DNA of 64,000 nucleotides from Paraburkholderia heleia NBRC 101817 (GCF_000739775.1 NZ_BBJH01000012.1:168443-232442); one strand, 5' to 3'. Counted from the first letter of the stretch, positions 54,289 through 63,971 are shown. The notes: generated from the sequence alone by a model not told the origin. Numbers and translations: made by a program.

Positions 54289-54978
54289 TCAGTATTCCTG
54301 GTCCGCGTCGGCGTTCCAGTGGTAGAGCGTGCGGGCAGAGGCGATGCGGCGGAACTGCGCCGGATCGTGATCGAGCCCTGCCGCGCCGAGCAGTTCGCGC
54401 ACGACGCTCAGGTCGGCGTCGGTCATCGGCTCGAATTGCGCGTCGGCGCCGAGCGACTTCACGTTGCCCTTCACGTAGAGCACCGCTTCGTAGAGCGAAT
54501 CGCCGAGCGCGTCGCCCGCATCGCCGCAAATCACCATGCGGCCCGCCTGCGCCATGAACGCGGAAAAGCTGCCCACCGAGCCGCCCACCACGATGTCGCC
54601 GCCCTTGAGCGAGATGCCGCAGCGCAGACCCGCGTCGCCGTCGATCACGAGCAGGCCGCCGTGCGCCGAGGCGCCCGCGCCGTTCGAGGCGAAGCCGCGC
54701 ACGTGCACCTTGCCGCTCATCATGTTCTCGCCCACGCCCGTGCCGGCGCTGCCTTCGATCACGATGTTCGCGTGCTGGTTCATGCCGCCCGCGTAGTAGC
54801 CCGCGTGCCCTTCTACGGTGATCTGCACATCGGCGTCCACACCCACCGCAATGTTGTGCGCGCCGTTGGGCGAGGTCACGCTCACGCGCTGGCCGTTCAA
54901 TGCAGCGGCGTCGCCATGCAGGTACTGGTTCAGCTCCCGCACGCCCTGCGTTTGCAGATCGAAAATCACGCCTTCCAT
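54289..54978 (-). CDS. glxC: GXGXG-motif protein (GlxC/MgsB type)
   Basis: This 229-residue protein corresponds to the C-terminal beta-helix of glutamate synthase. It has repeated glycine turns (VEGHAGYYAGGMNQHANIVI, EGSAGTGVGENMMSGKVHVR, DGDAGLRCGISLKGGDIVVG). It overlaps the amidotransferase gene by 13 nt and lies 22 nt before glxD, so all are co-translated. It serves as structural subunit between amidotransferase and synthase. The same domain exists as a free subunit in the GlxC and MgsB proteins. Confidence 0.92.
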   Translation of the reverse strand: MEGVIFDLQTQGVRELNQYLHGDAAALNGQRVSVTSPNGAHNIAVGVDADVQITVEGHAGYYAGGMNQHANIVIEGSAGTGVGENMMSGKVHVRGFASNGAGASAHGGLLVIDGDAGLRCGISLKGGDIVVGGSVGSFSAFMAQAGRMVICGDAGDALGDSLYEAVLYVKGNVKSLGADAQFEPMTDADLSVVRELLGAAGLDHDPAQFRRIASARTLYHWNADADQEY

Positions 54979-55874
54979 ACGTACATCTCCTCGGGTGCGG
55001 GTTCAAAGACCTTCGCGTTGCGAATGTCGGGCAGATGCGCGAGCGAGCGGAACTCGGAGGCGATCGCCACGTAGTCGTCATTCTCGGCCACGACGGCGGG
55101 CTTGCAGGCGAACGGATCGCGGATCAGCGCAAGTTCGTTCGATGTACCCATCAGGAACGTGTAGAAGCCGTCCAGCTCCTCGAAGCCCTTTTGCAGCGCC
55201 TGCGGCAGCGAATCGCCTTCGCGCAGGCGCCATTCGAGAAAGCGGCACGCGGCTTCCGTGTCGTTGTCGGTATCGAAATGAATGCCGAGCGGTTCCAGCT
55301 TGCGGCGCACGCCATACGGGTTCGAAAGCGAACCGTTGTGCACGAGGCAGAAGTCCTCGCCCGCCGTGAACGGATGCGCGCGGTCGGGCGTGACCGCCGA
55401 TTCCGTCGCCATACGCGTGTGGCCCACGAGGTGCGAACCCTTGAGCTTCGTGAAGTCGTAGCGCTGCGCCACCTCGGCAGGCGAGCCGATGTCCTTGTAC
55501 AGATCGATCGAACGGCCCGTGGAAAGCAGATAGAGCTTCGGATACTGCTCGTGAAGCCACGCTTTCACGGTGTCCGCATTGCCCTGCAGCGTAAGCACGG
55601 CGTGATTGGCTTTCGCGTCGATGCGCGCGGTCACGTCCATCGCGCGATTGAGCTTGTCGAGCAGCGTGTGCCACGGAAAGCGCGCGCCCTCTTCGGTAAA
55701 GCCCGAATAGAGGCTCAGCTTGCGCTGGCTCGCATCCACTTCCTTGCCGAACACGGCAAGGCCCGCCGAATCGGGGCCGCGCTCGGTCATGCCGATCAGC
55801 ATCGGCACCATCAGTTCGCCGAGCTTCTCGCGTAGCGCCGGCGTTTTCACCAGCAAGCCTACGATTCCACACAT
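54966..55874 (-). CDS. glxB: class II glutamine amidotransferase (GlxB/MgsA type)
   Basis: This 302-residue protein begins MCGIVGLL, so Cys 2 becomes the N-terminal nucleophile after Met removal. Further class II features are MTERGPDSAGLAVFG, SHLVGHTRMATESAVTPDRA, and FCLVHNGSLSNPYGVRRKLE. The start at 55874 is fixed by that Cys and by AAGGAGAG upstream. It forms the glutaminase (or gamma-glutamylamide-cleaving) subunit of a glutamate-synthase-like complex with the products of 54289 and 52902. It follows glnT after 11 nt. Confidence 0.93.
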   Translation of the reverse strand: MCGIVGLLVKTPALREKLGELMVPMLIGMTERGPDSAGLAVFGKEVDASQRKLSLYSGFTEEGARFPWHTLLDKLNRAMDVTARIDAKANHAVLTLQGNADTVKAWLHEQYPKLYLLSTGRSIDLYKDIGSPAEVAQRYDFTKLKGSHLVGHTRMATESAVTPDRAHPFTAGEDFCLVHNGSLSNPYGVRRKLEPLGIHFDTDNDTEAACRFLEWRLREGDSLPQALQKGFEELDGFYTFLMGTSNELALIRDPFACKPAVVAENDDYVAIASEFRSLAHLPDIRNAKVFEPAPEEMYVWKA

Positions 55875-55885
55875 AGGTTCTCTCC

Positions 55886-57271
55886 TTAGAAGAATTCGAG
55901 GTAGCTCTTCAGTTCCCAATCGGACACATGGCGCATGTATTCGAGCCATTCCATGCGCTTGAGCTTGATGAATTCCTGCGCAACGGGACCGAGCGCCTCG
56001 CAGATGAGCGTGTCCGCTTCGAGCGCGTCGAGCGCCTGTTCGAGGTTTTGTGGCAGCACCGTGATGCCGTGCTCCGCCAGCTTCGCGGGCGACCATGCGT
56101 AGAGGTTTTCGTTGGCGGGCGCGCCGGGATCGAGTTCGCTGTCGATGCCGTCGAGGCCCGCCGCGATCACGGCCGCCGTCGCGAGATACGGATTGCACGA
56201 ACCGTCGGGCAAGCGCAGTTCGATACGCTCGCCGGGCATGCGCACCATGGTCGAGCGGTTGTTGTCGCCATAGCTCACATAGGCGGGCGCCCACGTGGCG
56301 CCGGTGAGCGAGCGGCCCACCACGAGGCGCTTGTACGAGTTCACGGTGGGATTGCACAGCGCCGTGAGCGCCGGCGCATGCTTGAGCAGGCCCGCCGTGA
56401 ACTGGTAGCCGAGCTTCGAGAGTCGCATGCCGAGCGGGTCGGCGGCGTCCGCGAAGAGGTTGCGCTTGCCGTCGCCAATCGAAACGTGCATGTGCATGCC
56501 GTTGCCAGGACGGTTCGCGAACGGCTTGGCCATGAACGAACAGATCATGCCGAGCTCATTCGCGATCTCCGAGGCGGCCATCTTGAAGAACACGTAGTGA
56601 TCGCAGGAGGTCAGGCAATCGGCATACGTGTAGTTGATTTCGAACTGGCCGTTGGCGTCTTCGTGATCGATCTGATAAACGTCGATGCCGACCGCGCGCA
56701 TGGCGTCGGTGAGGCGTTCGAGAAACACGCGCGTACGCGACAGGCCCTTGTAGTCGTAGCAGGGCTTGGCGAGCGTATCGCTCGGGTCGCATGGTTCGAG
56801 CGTGCCCGATGCCGAGCGGCGCAGCAGCGAGAATTCAGGCTCGAGGCCCGTGAAAAGGGTCCAGCCGCGCTCGGTCACGCGCGCGACCTGACGCTTGAGC
56901 GTCACGCGCGAATCGTAGGCCCACGGTTCGCCCTCCACGTGCCCGTCGCAGACGATGCGCGCGAGGCCCGGCTGCCACGGCACCGGCGTGAGCGTCGAGA
57001 GTTCGCCCACGGCCATGAAGTCCGGGCCGTTGGGCTCGATCCCCACGCCCCAGATCGCGAAGCCTGCGAATCCGGCGCCCGCCTTGAGCACAGTCTTCAA
57101 ATGCGAGACCGGCACCGACTTGGCTTTCGCCACACCGTGAATATCGACGAACTGCGCCAATACGTATTTCACGCCCTGCTGGCTGAGCCAGCTCTGCGCG
57201 TCGTCCGCCGAACTGAAGCGCGGCACGCTTCCCAGCTCGTTGACCGGCAGCTTTGCATCATTGAGATTCAT
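55886..57271 (-). CDS. glnT: type III glutamate-ammonia ligase (glutamine synthetase-like, GlnT)
   Basis: This 461-residue protein has GlnA-like catalytic stretches: [40 protein letters not shown] [20 protein letters not shown], and [20 protein letters not shown], with [11 protein letters not shown] in the ATP site. It is the GlnT/GMAS-related group, which can ligate ammonia or methylamine to glutamate. AAGGAGT precedes the ATG at 57271. It is the first gene of a five-gene run and divergent from the cupin-XRE regulator. Whether the true substrate is ammonia or an alkylamine cannot be read directly. Confidence 0.93.
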   Translation of the reverse strand: MNLNDAKLPVNELGSVPRFSSADDAQSWLSQQGVKYVLAQFVDIHGVAKAKSVPVSHLKTVLKAGAGFAGFAIWGVGIEPNGPDFMAVGELSTLTPVPWQPGLARIVCDGHVEGEPWAYDSRVTLKRQVARVTERGWTLFTGLEPEFSLLRRSASGTLEPCDPSDTLAKPCYDYKGLSRTRVFLERLTDAMRAVGIDVYQIDHEDANGQFEINYTYADCLTSCDHYVFFKMAASEIANELGMICSFMAKPFANRPGNGMHMHVSIGDGKRNLFADAADPLGMRLSKLGYQFTAGLLKHAPALTALCNPTVNSYKRLVVGRSLTGATWAPAYVSYGDNNRSTMVRMPGERIELRLPDGSCNPYLATAAVIAAGLDGIDSELDPGAPANENLYAWSPAKLAEHGITVLPQNLEQALDALEADTLICEALGPVAQEFIKLKRMEWLEYMRHVSDWELKSYLEFF

Positions 57272-57410
57272 CGTCACTCCTTGCAACTCATCCGCGGTTG
57301 AAAGAGCGGTGCGCCCGACTGCATGTCGGTCATCGAGACGCTTCGGCGGTTGCGGGGACGGCTGGCCGAATCACGCTCGCGCTGCGCACGCGCATAGTCT
57401 GCTTTAAAAA

Positions 57411-57437
57411 TTCCCTGTATGCAACTTTATTTCCTGT
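57411..57437. promoter_or_regulatory. candidate operator repeats between glnT and the XRE regulator
   Basis: AATTCCCTGTATGCAAC (TTCCCTGT at 57411) and ATTTCCTGTTATGAAAC (TTCCTGT at 57431) stand 20 bp apart, in the same direction, in the divergent promoter region. A third copy, AATTCCTGTGAATAAAC (58184), lies beyond the regulator gene. They are likely binding sites for the cupin-XRE protein. Confidence 0.45.
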
Positions 57438-57504
57438 TATGAAACACGCAGCGCGCAAGCATGCGCCCCGCCTGATACGCTTCTGCTTTTAACCGAGGCC
57501 AACC

Positions 57505-58107
57505 ATGCAAACCGGGGACGACAGCAAAGCACCACTCGAACGCTACCTGGGCGCGACGATCCGCGAACTGCGCCAGCGTCACGGCCTGACCATCGCCCAG
57601 GTCGCCGACCAGGCCGGCATCAGCCGCGGCATGCTCTCGAAGATCGAGAACGCGCAGACTTCGACCGGACTCGACGTCCTGCATCGCATCGCGCAGGCGC
57701 TCGGCGTCTCACTGTCCTCGCTCTTTCGCAACTTCGACGTGCCGCAGGGCGACGCGCAACTCGTCAAGAAAGGCGCGGGCATGGAAGTGGTTCGCAAAGG
57801 CACCAAACGCGGCCACACCTACCATCTGCTCGCTTACGACCAGGGCCCGCGCAAACCCTTCGAGCCCTTCCTCATCACCCTCGAAGATGAAGCAGAGCGT
57901 TTTCCGACCTTCGAGCATCCGGGCACCGAGTTCATCCACATGCTCAAGGGCGTGATCGAATACCGCCACGGCCAGCAAACCTACGTCCTCCACCCCGGCG
58001 ACACGCTCACCTTCCAGGCCGATATTCCTCACGGCCCCGAGCGCCTCATCAAGACGCCCATTCAGTTCCTGTCGATCTTCATCTATCCGCCGGGAACTGC
58101 CGAATGA
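57505..58107 (+). CDS. XRE-family regulator with C-terminal cupin domain (PuuR-like)
   Basis: This 200-residue protein has a helix-turn-helix (GATIRELRQRHGLTIAQVAD, QAGISRGMLSKIENAQTSTG) at residues 10-65 and a cupin_2 domain at 120-195 (HPGTEFIHMLKGVIEYRHGQ, YVLHPGDTLTFQADIPHGPE). The PuuR-type architecture senses an amine or glutamylated compound. It is divergent from glnT, with direct repeats in the shared region, so it most likely controls the glnT-glx-amtB run. Confidence 0.93.
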   Translation: MQTGDDSKAPLERYLGATIRELRQRHGLTIAQVADQAGISRGMLSKIENAQTSTGLDVLHRIAQALGVSLSSLFRNFDVPQGDAQLVKKGAGMEVVRKGTKRGHTYHLLAYDQGPRKPFEPFLITLEDEAERFPTFEHPGTEFIHMLKGVIEYRHGQQTYVLHPGDTLTFQADIPHGPERLIKTPIQFLSIFIYPPGTAE

Positions 58108-58345
58108 GGCGCTGGCCTTCCCATCCCTCCTGCGCTACTTCTTACGCAACGTCCGTGCCATGTTTATCGCCATGAACTAAAAATTCCTGTGAATAAACAC
58201 ATGGCGCGCACGCCGGCCCTTTTCGATTGACCTTCCCATCTCGCACGCAACCCTGCTTGCCTGCTGACGGTGCGCGGTTTTCCTGCCTGCTGTGCGTGCC
58301 CGCACTGAAACGGGACGCGGGCTTACGCCCGAGTATCAGAATTGC

Positions 58346-59155
58346 TTATGAAAGCGCGGGAGCGAGTTGCCTCACCGCTTCCAGCGCCCCGCCAACCATC
58401 CGCCGCAGCGTGGGCTGCACGGCTTCGGCGCGCTCGGTCTGGTACTCGAACGGCGCGTCCTCGTTCATATACGTCGATTGACACATTTCGAGCTGCACTG
58501 CGTGAATGCCGCGCCCGGGTGCGCCGTATTGGCGTGTGATGTAGCCGCCCTTGAAGCGGCCGTTGGCGACCGAGGTGAAGCCGCTCGCCTGCATCGCTTC
58601 GACGGCGGCCTGCTGGACCGCGCCCGCGCACGTGCGGCCATCCTGCGTGCCGAGATTGAGGTCGGGCAGCTTGTCGGCGAACAGGCGCGGCAACACGCTC
58701 GCGATCGAATGCGCTTCCCATAGCAGCACGTTTGGGTGTCGCTCGCGCAGCCGGGCCAGCTCGGCTGCGAGCGCCTTGTGATACGGCTGCCAGTATTGCG
58801 CGACACGGGCGTCGCGCTGCGCCGCATCCGGTGCGCAGCCTGGCTTGTAGACCGGCTCGCCGCGGAACGTTTCAGCGGGGCATAGCCCCGTGGTCGTCTG
58901 GCCCGGATAGAGGCTTTCGTCGTTGGGCGGCCGGTTCAGGTCGATCACGTAGCGCGAAACACGCGCACCGATCACGCTCGCGCCCATCTCGCGCACGAAC
59001 GCGTAGAGACGGTCGAGATGCCAGTCCGTATCGGCCACCGTGAGCGCCGCGGGCGTATAGCGATCGCGCAATGCCTCGGGAATCACCGTGCCCAGGTGCG
59101 GAACCGACACCAGCAACGGCGCCGTGCCGCGTTCAATGAAAAACAGTTCGTCCAT
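58346..59155 (-). CDS. hutG: N-formylglutamate deformylase
   Basis: This 269-residue member of the N-formylglutamate amidohydrolase family has LLVSVPHLGTVIPEALRDRY, YVIDLNRPPNDESLYPGQTT, LLWEAHSIASVLPRLFA and AVQLEMCQSTYMNE. It hydrolyses N-formyl-L-glutamate to formate and glutamate, normally the last step of the HutF/HutG histidine route. No hutU, hutH or hutI is present in the window, so its job here may be different: removing N-formylglutamate made from an N-methylglutamate-type intermediate. It follows the LysR gene on the same strand after 42 nt. Confidence 0.92.
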   Translation of the reverse strand: MDELFFIERGTAPLLVSVPHLGTVIPEALRDRYTPAALTVADTDWHLDRLYAFVREMGASVIGARVSRYVIDLNRPPNDESLYPGQTTTGLCPAETFRGEPVYKPGCAPDAAQRDARVAQYWQPYHKALAAELARLRERHPNVLLWEAHSIASVLPRLFADKLPDLNLGTQDGRTCAGAVQQAAVEAMQASGFTSVANGRFKGGYITRQYGAPGRGIHAVQLEMCQSTYMNEDAPFEYQTERAEAVQPTLRRMVGGALEAVRQLAPALS

Positions 59156-59197
59156 CCGATTGATCCTCTTCTTGATGGCGTTGAAATGATCCGGGCG

Positions 59198-60163
59198 CTA
59201 CTGCAACGCTTCCTCGGGCAGTTGCGGCAACGCCCGCACCAGCGCCGGGCGAATCGATCCGTCGAGCACGCGGCGCGTGAGCGTGACGATCTCCTGTGCG
59301 AACGTGTCCCACTCGCCCTGCCGGTGCAGCAGGAAAAAGTCGCGCCGCCCGAGCCGCCCGGAAGGCAGCGGCAGCACGGCGATATCCGGCAAGTACTGGC
59401 GCGCCTGCCAGAGACACAACGGCGTCGAGATCGCAAAACCGAGGCGCGCCGCGACGAGGCTCAACAACGGATCGGTCGCATCGAACTCGTAGCGGCGCGG
59501 GCTGTTGATGCCGAGATGCCGCGCATAGCGCTCGACCTGCTGTCCGATGACGGAGCGCGCGGTGTAGCGGATCATCGGCATTTCGAGCGCGAGCGTGCGC
59601 CAGTCCGCGTTCCGGTGCTCCGCGAGCCAGGTGCGAGACACCACGGCGACGAATGCCTCCGAAAAGAGCGGCACCTCGACGATGCGAGCATCGTTGAGCG
59701 TCGTTTGCGTGCAAACGGCGAGATCGAGGTCGCGATCGTGCAACTGTTTGCTCAGGCCCGGCGTCAAGCCCGACCACAGCGCGATCTGCCGCGCCGAGCC
59801 CGACACCGCGCGAATCAGCTCCGGCCCCACGGTCGCCGCGAACGAATCCACGCAGCCTAGCCGCACGGGCAAGGTGCCCGAGTTCGAGGCGTCGCCGATA
59901 CGCGCGCTGACCATCTGCGCATGCTCGAGCAAAGGGCCAGCCAGTTCGAGCAGCGCGCGGCCCGCAACATTCGGGCGCGGGGGCCGGCTTTCGCGATCGA
60001 ACAGGACCACGCCCTGATCGCGCTCGAGCGCCGCGATGGCCTGACTCACCGCGCTCTGGCTCACGCCGAGCTGTTTTGCCGCGCCGGTCATCGAGCCTGT
60101 CTCGCACACCGCGAGAAAGGCCTGCAAGGCGTTGAGGTCGATAGGCGCCTGGGTACGTCTCAT
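59198..60163 (-). CDS. LysR-family transcriptional regulator
   Basis: This 321-residue LysR protein has LNALQAFLAVCETGSMTGAA, KQLGVSQSAVSQAIAALERD and an effector domain starting about residue 95. The start at 60163 is set by the HTH position. It is divergent from the DAO-family flavoprotein gene and in line with hutG, so it probably controls both. A palindromic candidate site CCTAATACAAAATATTGG lies at 60287-60304 in the shared promoter region. Confidence 0.92.
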   Translation of the reverse strand: MRRTQAPIDLNALQAFLAVCETGSMTGAAKQLGVSQSAVSQAIAALERDQGVVLFDRESRPPRPNVAGRALLELAGPLLEHAQMVSARIGDASNSGTLPVRLGCVDSFAATVGPELIRAVSGSARQIALWSGLTPGLSKQLHDRDLDLAVCTQTTLNDARIVEVPLFSEAFVAVVSRTWLAEHRNADWRTLALEMPMIRYTARSVIGQQVERYARHLGINSPRRYEFDATDPLLSLVAARLGFAISTPLCLWQARQYLPDIAVLPLPSGRLGRRDFFLLHRQGEWDTFAQEIVTLTRRVLDGSIRPALVRALPQLPEEALQ

Positions 60164-60286
60164 GATGGGCTCCGCGGATGTGTGCGCAAATGACGCCGGC
60201 CGCCTTGCACTCCGTCTTTGCATGATGCGGCCCTGGACGGCCAACACGCGGAGGATCAGTGCTTGCGGTTGTGAACCATAAGTTTG

Positions 60287-60304
60287 CCTAATACAAAATA
60301 TTGG
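60287..60304. promoter_or_regulatory. A/T-rich near-palindrome in the LysR/flavoprotein promoter region
   Basis: CCTAATA-CAAAA-TATTGG is close to palindromic and the most A/T-rich stretch between the divergent genes. It could be the LysR site or overlap the -10 region of one promoter. Confidence 0.35.
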
Positions 60305-60353
60305 CGCGCACCTGGGACACAGAATTTGCCCATCGTTCACCCATGGGGGCCCC

Positions 60354-61541
60354 ATGAGCCACTTTGACTATGTCGTGATCGGCGCTGGCGTGATTGGCAC
60401 GTCCGTCGCCCACCATCTCGCCGCGCTCGGCGCGAAAAGCGTCCTCGTCCTTGATCAGGGCACGATCGGCGCCGGCACCACTTCGCAGTCCTCCGGGCTG
60501 CTGCGCACGCATTACTCGGTGCGCCAGAACGTCGAGCTGGCCCGCGCTTCGTGGTGGGCCTTCAACAACTTCGCCGACTATCTCGGCGACGACGAAGCCT
60601 CTTGCGGCCTCGTCAAATGCGGTTACATGATCAGCGCGCCCGAAGGCGACAAGCTCGATCCGCTGGCCGCTTCGTTGCGTGCGCAACATGATATGGGCAT
60701 CGAAGTGCAACTGCTCGACCGTACCGAGGCGCAGGCGCGCCTGCCGATCGCCAGCTTCGACGACGCCGCGCTGATCGGCTACGAGCCCGAAGCGGGATTT
60801 GCCGACGCCTACCTCGTGGCCACGAGCTTCGCTCGTTCGGCGCGCCGCCACGGCGTGAAGATCATGGAAAACGTGCGCGTGACCGGCCTGATCCGCGAAG
60901 GCCGCCGCGTGGTGGGCGTGGAGACCACAGCCGGGCGCTTCGGCTGCGGCACGCTCATCAGCACGCAGAACATCTGGACGCCGGAACTCGCCGAATGGAT
61001 CGGCGTGCCGCTGCCGGTGAAGCCCGAGCGTCATACCGTGCTCGCACTCGAATGCGAAGCCGCGCCCTACACGTTCGCAATGCCCGCGTTCAAGGACCTC
61101 GGCTCGGCCGGCATGCTCTATTTCCGCAGCTACGGCGGCAGCCAGATGCTGGTCTCCGAAGGCGTGGTGGGGGAAACGCTCAACGCGCCCGAGACCGAAC
61201 AGGGCGACATCTCGCTCGACTACGTAGCGGAAGTGGGCGCACAGGTGGCGGAACACTTTCCCGCCTACGAAACCGCTGGCCTCGCCTCCTCGTGGACCGG
61301 CGTCTACGACGTCACGCCCGACTGGAACCCGGTACTCGGCAGCGTTGCCGACGTGGAAGGACTAACGGTGGGCTTCGGCTTCTCCGGCCACGGCTTCAAG
61401 CTTTCGCCTGGCATCGGCAAGCTGCTCGCGCAGCATGCGCTCGGCCTGCCCACCGACGTCTCCCTCGAACCCTACGCGCTCGAGCGCTTCACGAGCGGCG
61501 CGCTGCTGACCGGCAAATACGGTCTGGGCGCGGTGTCGTAA
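60354..61541 (+). CDS. DAO-family FAD oxidoreductase (sarcosine oxidase beta-like)
   Basis: This 395-residue flavoprotein starts with YVVIGAGVIGTSVAHHLAAL (Rossmann FAD site). It shows TTSQSSGLLRTHYSVRQNVE, where glycine/sarcosine oxidase-type enzymes place the FAD-linked segment, and ends with SSWTGVYDVTPDWNPVLGSV, GFGFSGHGFKLSPGIGKLLA. It oxidises a secondary or tertiary amine. ETF beta and alpha genes follow directly, so the electrons probably go to ETF rather than oxygen. Start ATG 60354 is embedded in a short palindrome (60342-60356) and overlaps the stop of a four-codon frame (ATGGGGGCCCCATGA). Confidence 0.92.
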   Translation: MSHFDYVVIGAGVIGTSVAHHLAALGAKSVLVLDQGTIGAGTTSQSSGLLRTHYSVRQNVELARASWWAFNNFADYLGDDEASCGLVKCGYMISAPEGDKLDPLAASLRAQHDMGIEVQLLDRTEAQARLPIASFDDAALIGYEPEAGFADAYLVATSFARSARRHGVKIMENVRVTGLIREGRRVVGVETTAGRFGCGTLISTQNIWTPELAEWIGVPLPVKPERHTVLALECEAAPYTFAMPAFKDLGSAGMLYFRSYGGSQMLVSEGVVGETLNAPETEQGDISLDYVAEVGAQVAEHFPAYETAGLASSWTGVYDVTPDWNPVLGSVADVEGLTVGFGFSGHGFKLSPGIGKLLAQHALGLPTDVSLEPYALERFTSGALLTGKYGLGAVS

Positions 61542-61585
61542 TGCCAGCGCGCAATGTGCTTTCGCATGCCAACAGGAGAAAACAG

Positions 61586-62359
61586 ATGACTGTCCGCATT
61601 CTGGTGCCCGTCAAACGCGTGGTCGATCCCAACGTGCGCGTGCGAGTGAACACCGCAGGGGCGATTGAAACGGCGGGACTCAAGATGTCGCTCAACCCGT
61701 TCGACGAATGCGCGCTCGAAAAAGCGCTGCAACTGAAGGAAGCCGGCGTGGCCTCGCACGTCACGGTGCTGACCTGCGGCCAGCCCGCGCACCAGGACGT
61801 GCTGCGTACCGCGCTCGCCATGGGCGCCGACGACGCCGTGCTGATCGACACGGGCGCGGCCACGGCCACCCTCGATTCGCTTGCCGTTGCGCGGCTCGTG
61901 GCCGCGCACATGAAGGAGGTGGAGTACGGCCTCGTGCTGTGCGGCAAGCAGGCCATCGACGGTGACGTGGGTGGCGTGGCTGCGATGCTCGCCGCCCTGC
62001 TCGGCTGGCCGCAAGCGCTCAACGCCAGCGCGCTGGATGCCGCAGAGGGTGGCTGGCGCGCGAGCTGCGGCGACGACGCCGGCACCGCCACGTGGCAACT
62101 CGACGGCCCGGCTGTGGTCAGCGCCGATCTGCGTCTCGCGGAACCGCGGCGCGTGACACTGCCCAGCATCGTCAAGGCAAAACAAAAGCCGCTCGCCACA
62201 CGCGAGGCGGCCGCGTTCGGCGGCGTGTCCGACGCCCGCAGCCATGTGCTGAAACTGACCGACCCGCCCGTGCGCGAACCGGGCGTGAAGGTGGATGGCG
62301 TCGAAGCGCTGCTTGATGCGCTCGCCGGTCAACGCGTATTCGAAACCGTGGGAGCCTGA
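61586..62359 (+). CDS. etfB: electron transfer flavoprotein beta subunit
   Basis: This 257-residue protein has MTVRILVPVKRVVDPNVRVR, LNPFDECALEKALQLKE, and VLCGKQAIDGDVGGVAAML, the ETF beta pattern with AMP-binding region. AGGAG stands 6-7 nt before the ATG. It lies between the amine-oxidising flavoprotein and etfA in one operon, so this ETF pair is probably dedicated to that enzyme rather than to fatty-acid oxidation. Confidence 0.95.
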   Translation: MTVRILVPVKRVVDPNVRVRVNTAGAIETAGLKMSLNPFDECALEKALQLKEAGVASHVTVLTCGQPAHQDVLRTALAMGADDAVLIDTGAATATLDSLAVARLVAAHMKEVEYGLVLCGKQAIDGDVGGVAAMLAALLGWPQALNASALDAAEGGWRASCGDDAGTATWQLDGPAVVSADLRLAEPRRVTLPSIVKAKQKPLATREAAAFGGVSDARSHVLKLTDPPVREPGVKVDGVEALLDALAGQRVFETVGA

Positions 62360-62361
62360 CT

Positions 62362-63303
62362 ATGAGAACGCTGGTCCTTGCCGATGCCGACGTGGGATCG
62401 ATTTCCGATGTGACGCTGCGGGTGCTGAACGCGGCGCGGCAACTGGGACAACCCGTCGATCTGCTAGTGTTCGATGCGTCGATTGCCCCAGCGGCGGCGG
62501 GCGCGAGCGGTGTCGATCGTGTGCTGGTCGCTTCGGCCGGCGCCGCCGGGTCGCTCGCGCCTGAAACGATTGCGGCGCAACTGATCGCGCTCGCGGGCGA
62601 CTATTCGACGGTGCTCGCGGCGCATCGCGCCTGCGGCCGTGCCGCGCTGCCGCGCGCGGCGGCGCTCGTGGAAGGCGCTTTCATTGCCGATGTAATCGCC
62701 ATTCGGGAGCGCACGCAGTTCGTGCGCGGTCTCTATGCTGGCAGCGTGATTGCAACGGTTACGGGCGCCGCGGCGCGAATCTTTGCGAGCGTACGGCCCT
62801 CGTCGTTCGCACCCGTTGCGGCGGACGGCGGCGCGGCGCAGATCGTTGCGCTCGCACCGATTGCGCCGTTCGTGGGCACGCGCCTTTTGGAGCGCCGCGC
62901 TGCAGAACAGAGCGGACAGGACCTCGGCAGCGCGCGCGTGGTGGTCGCGGGCGGGCGCGGCCTCGCTTCGCAGGAGAACATGGAACGCCTGGGCCAGGTC
63001 GCGGCGACCCTGGGCGCGGCACTTGGCGCCTCGCGCGCCGCCGTCGATGCCGGCTATGCGCCGAACGCCGCGCAGGTCGGGCAGACCGGCCGCAGCGTCG
63101 CGCCGGACGTGTACATGGCATTCGGCATCTCGGGTGCGATCCAGCACCTGGCCGGCATGAAGGACTCGAAGTTCATCGTCGCCGTGAACAAGGATCCGGA
63201 CGCGCCGATTTTCTCGGTGGCGGATGTGGGTCTTGTCGGCGATCTGTTCGACGTGGTCGGCGCGATCGAAGACCGCATGCACGGCGTGGAGCAACGCGTA
63301 TGA
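62362..63303 (+). CDS. etfA: electron transfer flavoprotein alpha subunit
   Basis: This 313-residue protein has the FAD-binding C-terminal domain clearly visible: [60 protein letters not shown] and [20 protein letters not shown]. It begins 2 nt after etfB and overlaps the HutD-like gene at its end by 4 nt. It receives electrons from the flavoprotein at 60354 and delivers them to an ETF-ubiquinone oxidoreductase encoded elsewhere. Confidence 0.95.
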   Translation: MRTLVLADADVGSISDVTLRVLNAARQLGQPVDLLVFDASIAPAAAGASGVDRVLVASAGAAGSLAPETIAAQLIALAGDYSTVLAAHRACGRAALPRAAALVEGAFIADVIAIRERTQFVRGLYAGSVIATVTGAAARIFASVRPSSFAPVAADGGAAQIVALAPIAPFVGTRLLERRAAEQSGQDLGSARVVVAGGRGLASQENMERLGQVAATLGAALGASRAAVDAGYAPNAAQVGQTGRSVAPDVYMAFGISGAIQHLAGMKDSKFIVAVNKDPDAPIFSVADVGLVGDLFDVVGAIEDRMHGVEQRV

Positions 63304-63971
63304 ACGCCCGCATGCATGCTCGCGCACCCGGCGCTCCGGCGCCGCTGAGCCCCACCGGCGATCTCAGCGCCGTGCGCTTCATCGATTGCGCGCGGATCGC
63401 GCCCGAACCGTGGGCCAACGGCGGCGGCACCACGCGCACGATCGCGTGTGGTCCCGCGCAGGCCAACCAGAACGCCGCTGCACCGTGGCGCGTGAGCCTC
63501 GCGAGGCTCGATGGGCCTGCGAAATTCTCGCAGTTCCAAGGCTACGACCGCACCCTGCTGCCCGTCGACGACGGTGCGATCGACCTGCATTCGCAGGACG
63601 GTCAGCTGCTCGCACGTGCGGGGCAGCCCGTACACTTTTCGGGCGACCTGCATGTGTGGGTGAACCTGCCCGCGCGGCCCGTGAACGTCCTCAACGTGAT
63701 GTGCAAGCGCGGCGCGTTTCGCGCACGCGTGAGTGTCGCGGCACATTCGCTGCGCGTCACGCCCGCCCCCGCCCATCTGCTCGTGAGTCTCGCGGGGCAG
63801 TGGAATGTGGAGAGCACATTGCTGCGCGGTGTGACGCTGCCTCCGCTCAACGCTTTGTGGATCAGCGGACGACCCGAGGAGCTTGCACTCCGACCTTCAG
63901 GACCCGGCGCACAGTTGGCGTCGATCGCCATCGAGGCTGTCACGGCGGAAGCGCAGGAGCGTCGTCGATGA
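63300..63971 (+). CDS. hutD: HutD/Ves-family protein
   Basis: This 223-residue protein contains [35 protein letters not shown] and [16 protein letters not shown], the HutD (Ves) cupin fold. It starts by ATGA overlap with etfA. HutD is linked to histidine utilisation, where it is thought to limit urocanate or formylglutamate accumulation; here it stands with an amine-oxidising flavoprotein, ETF and a nearby hutG. That supports N-formylglutamate or a related compound as a pathway intermediate. Confidence 0.88.
   Translation: MNARMHARAPGAPAPLSPTGDLSAVRFIDCARIAPEPWANGGGTTRTIACGPAQANQNAAAPWRVSLARLDGPAKFSQFQGYDRTLLPVDDGAIDLHSQDGQLLARAGQPVHFSGDLHVWVNLPARPVNVLNVMCKRGAFRARVSVAAHSLRVTPAPAHLLVSLAGQWNVESTLLRGVTLPPLNALWISGRPEELALRPSGPGAQLASIAIEAVTAEAQERRR

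Noticed and set aside
58141..58220. Imperfect inverted repeat (GCCATGTTTAT ... ATAAACACATGGC) as terminator of the XRE gene
   Set aside because: Arms are interrupted by two extra bases, the loop is long and there is no T-run; it overlaps the third TTCCTGT element, so I did not call a terminator.
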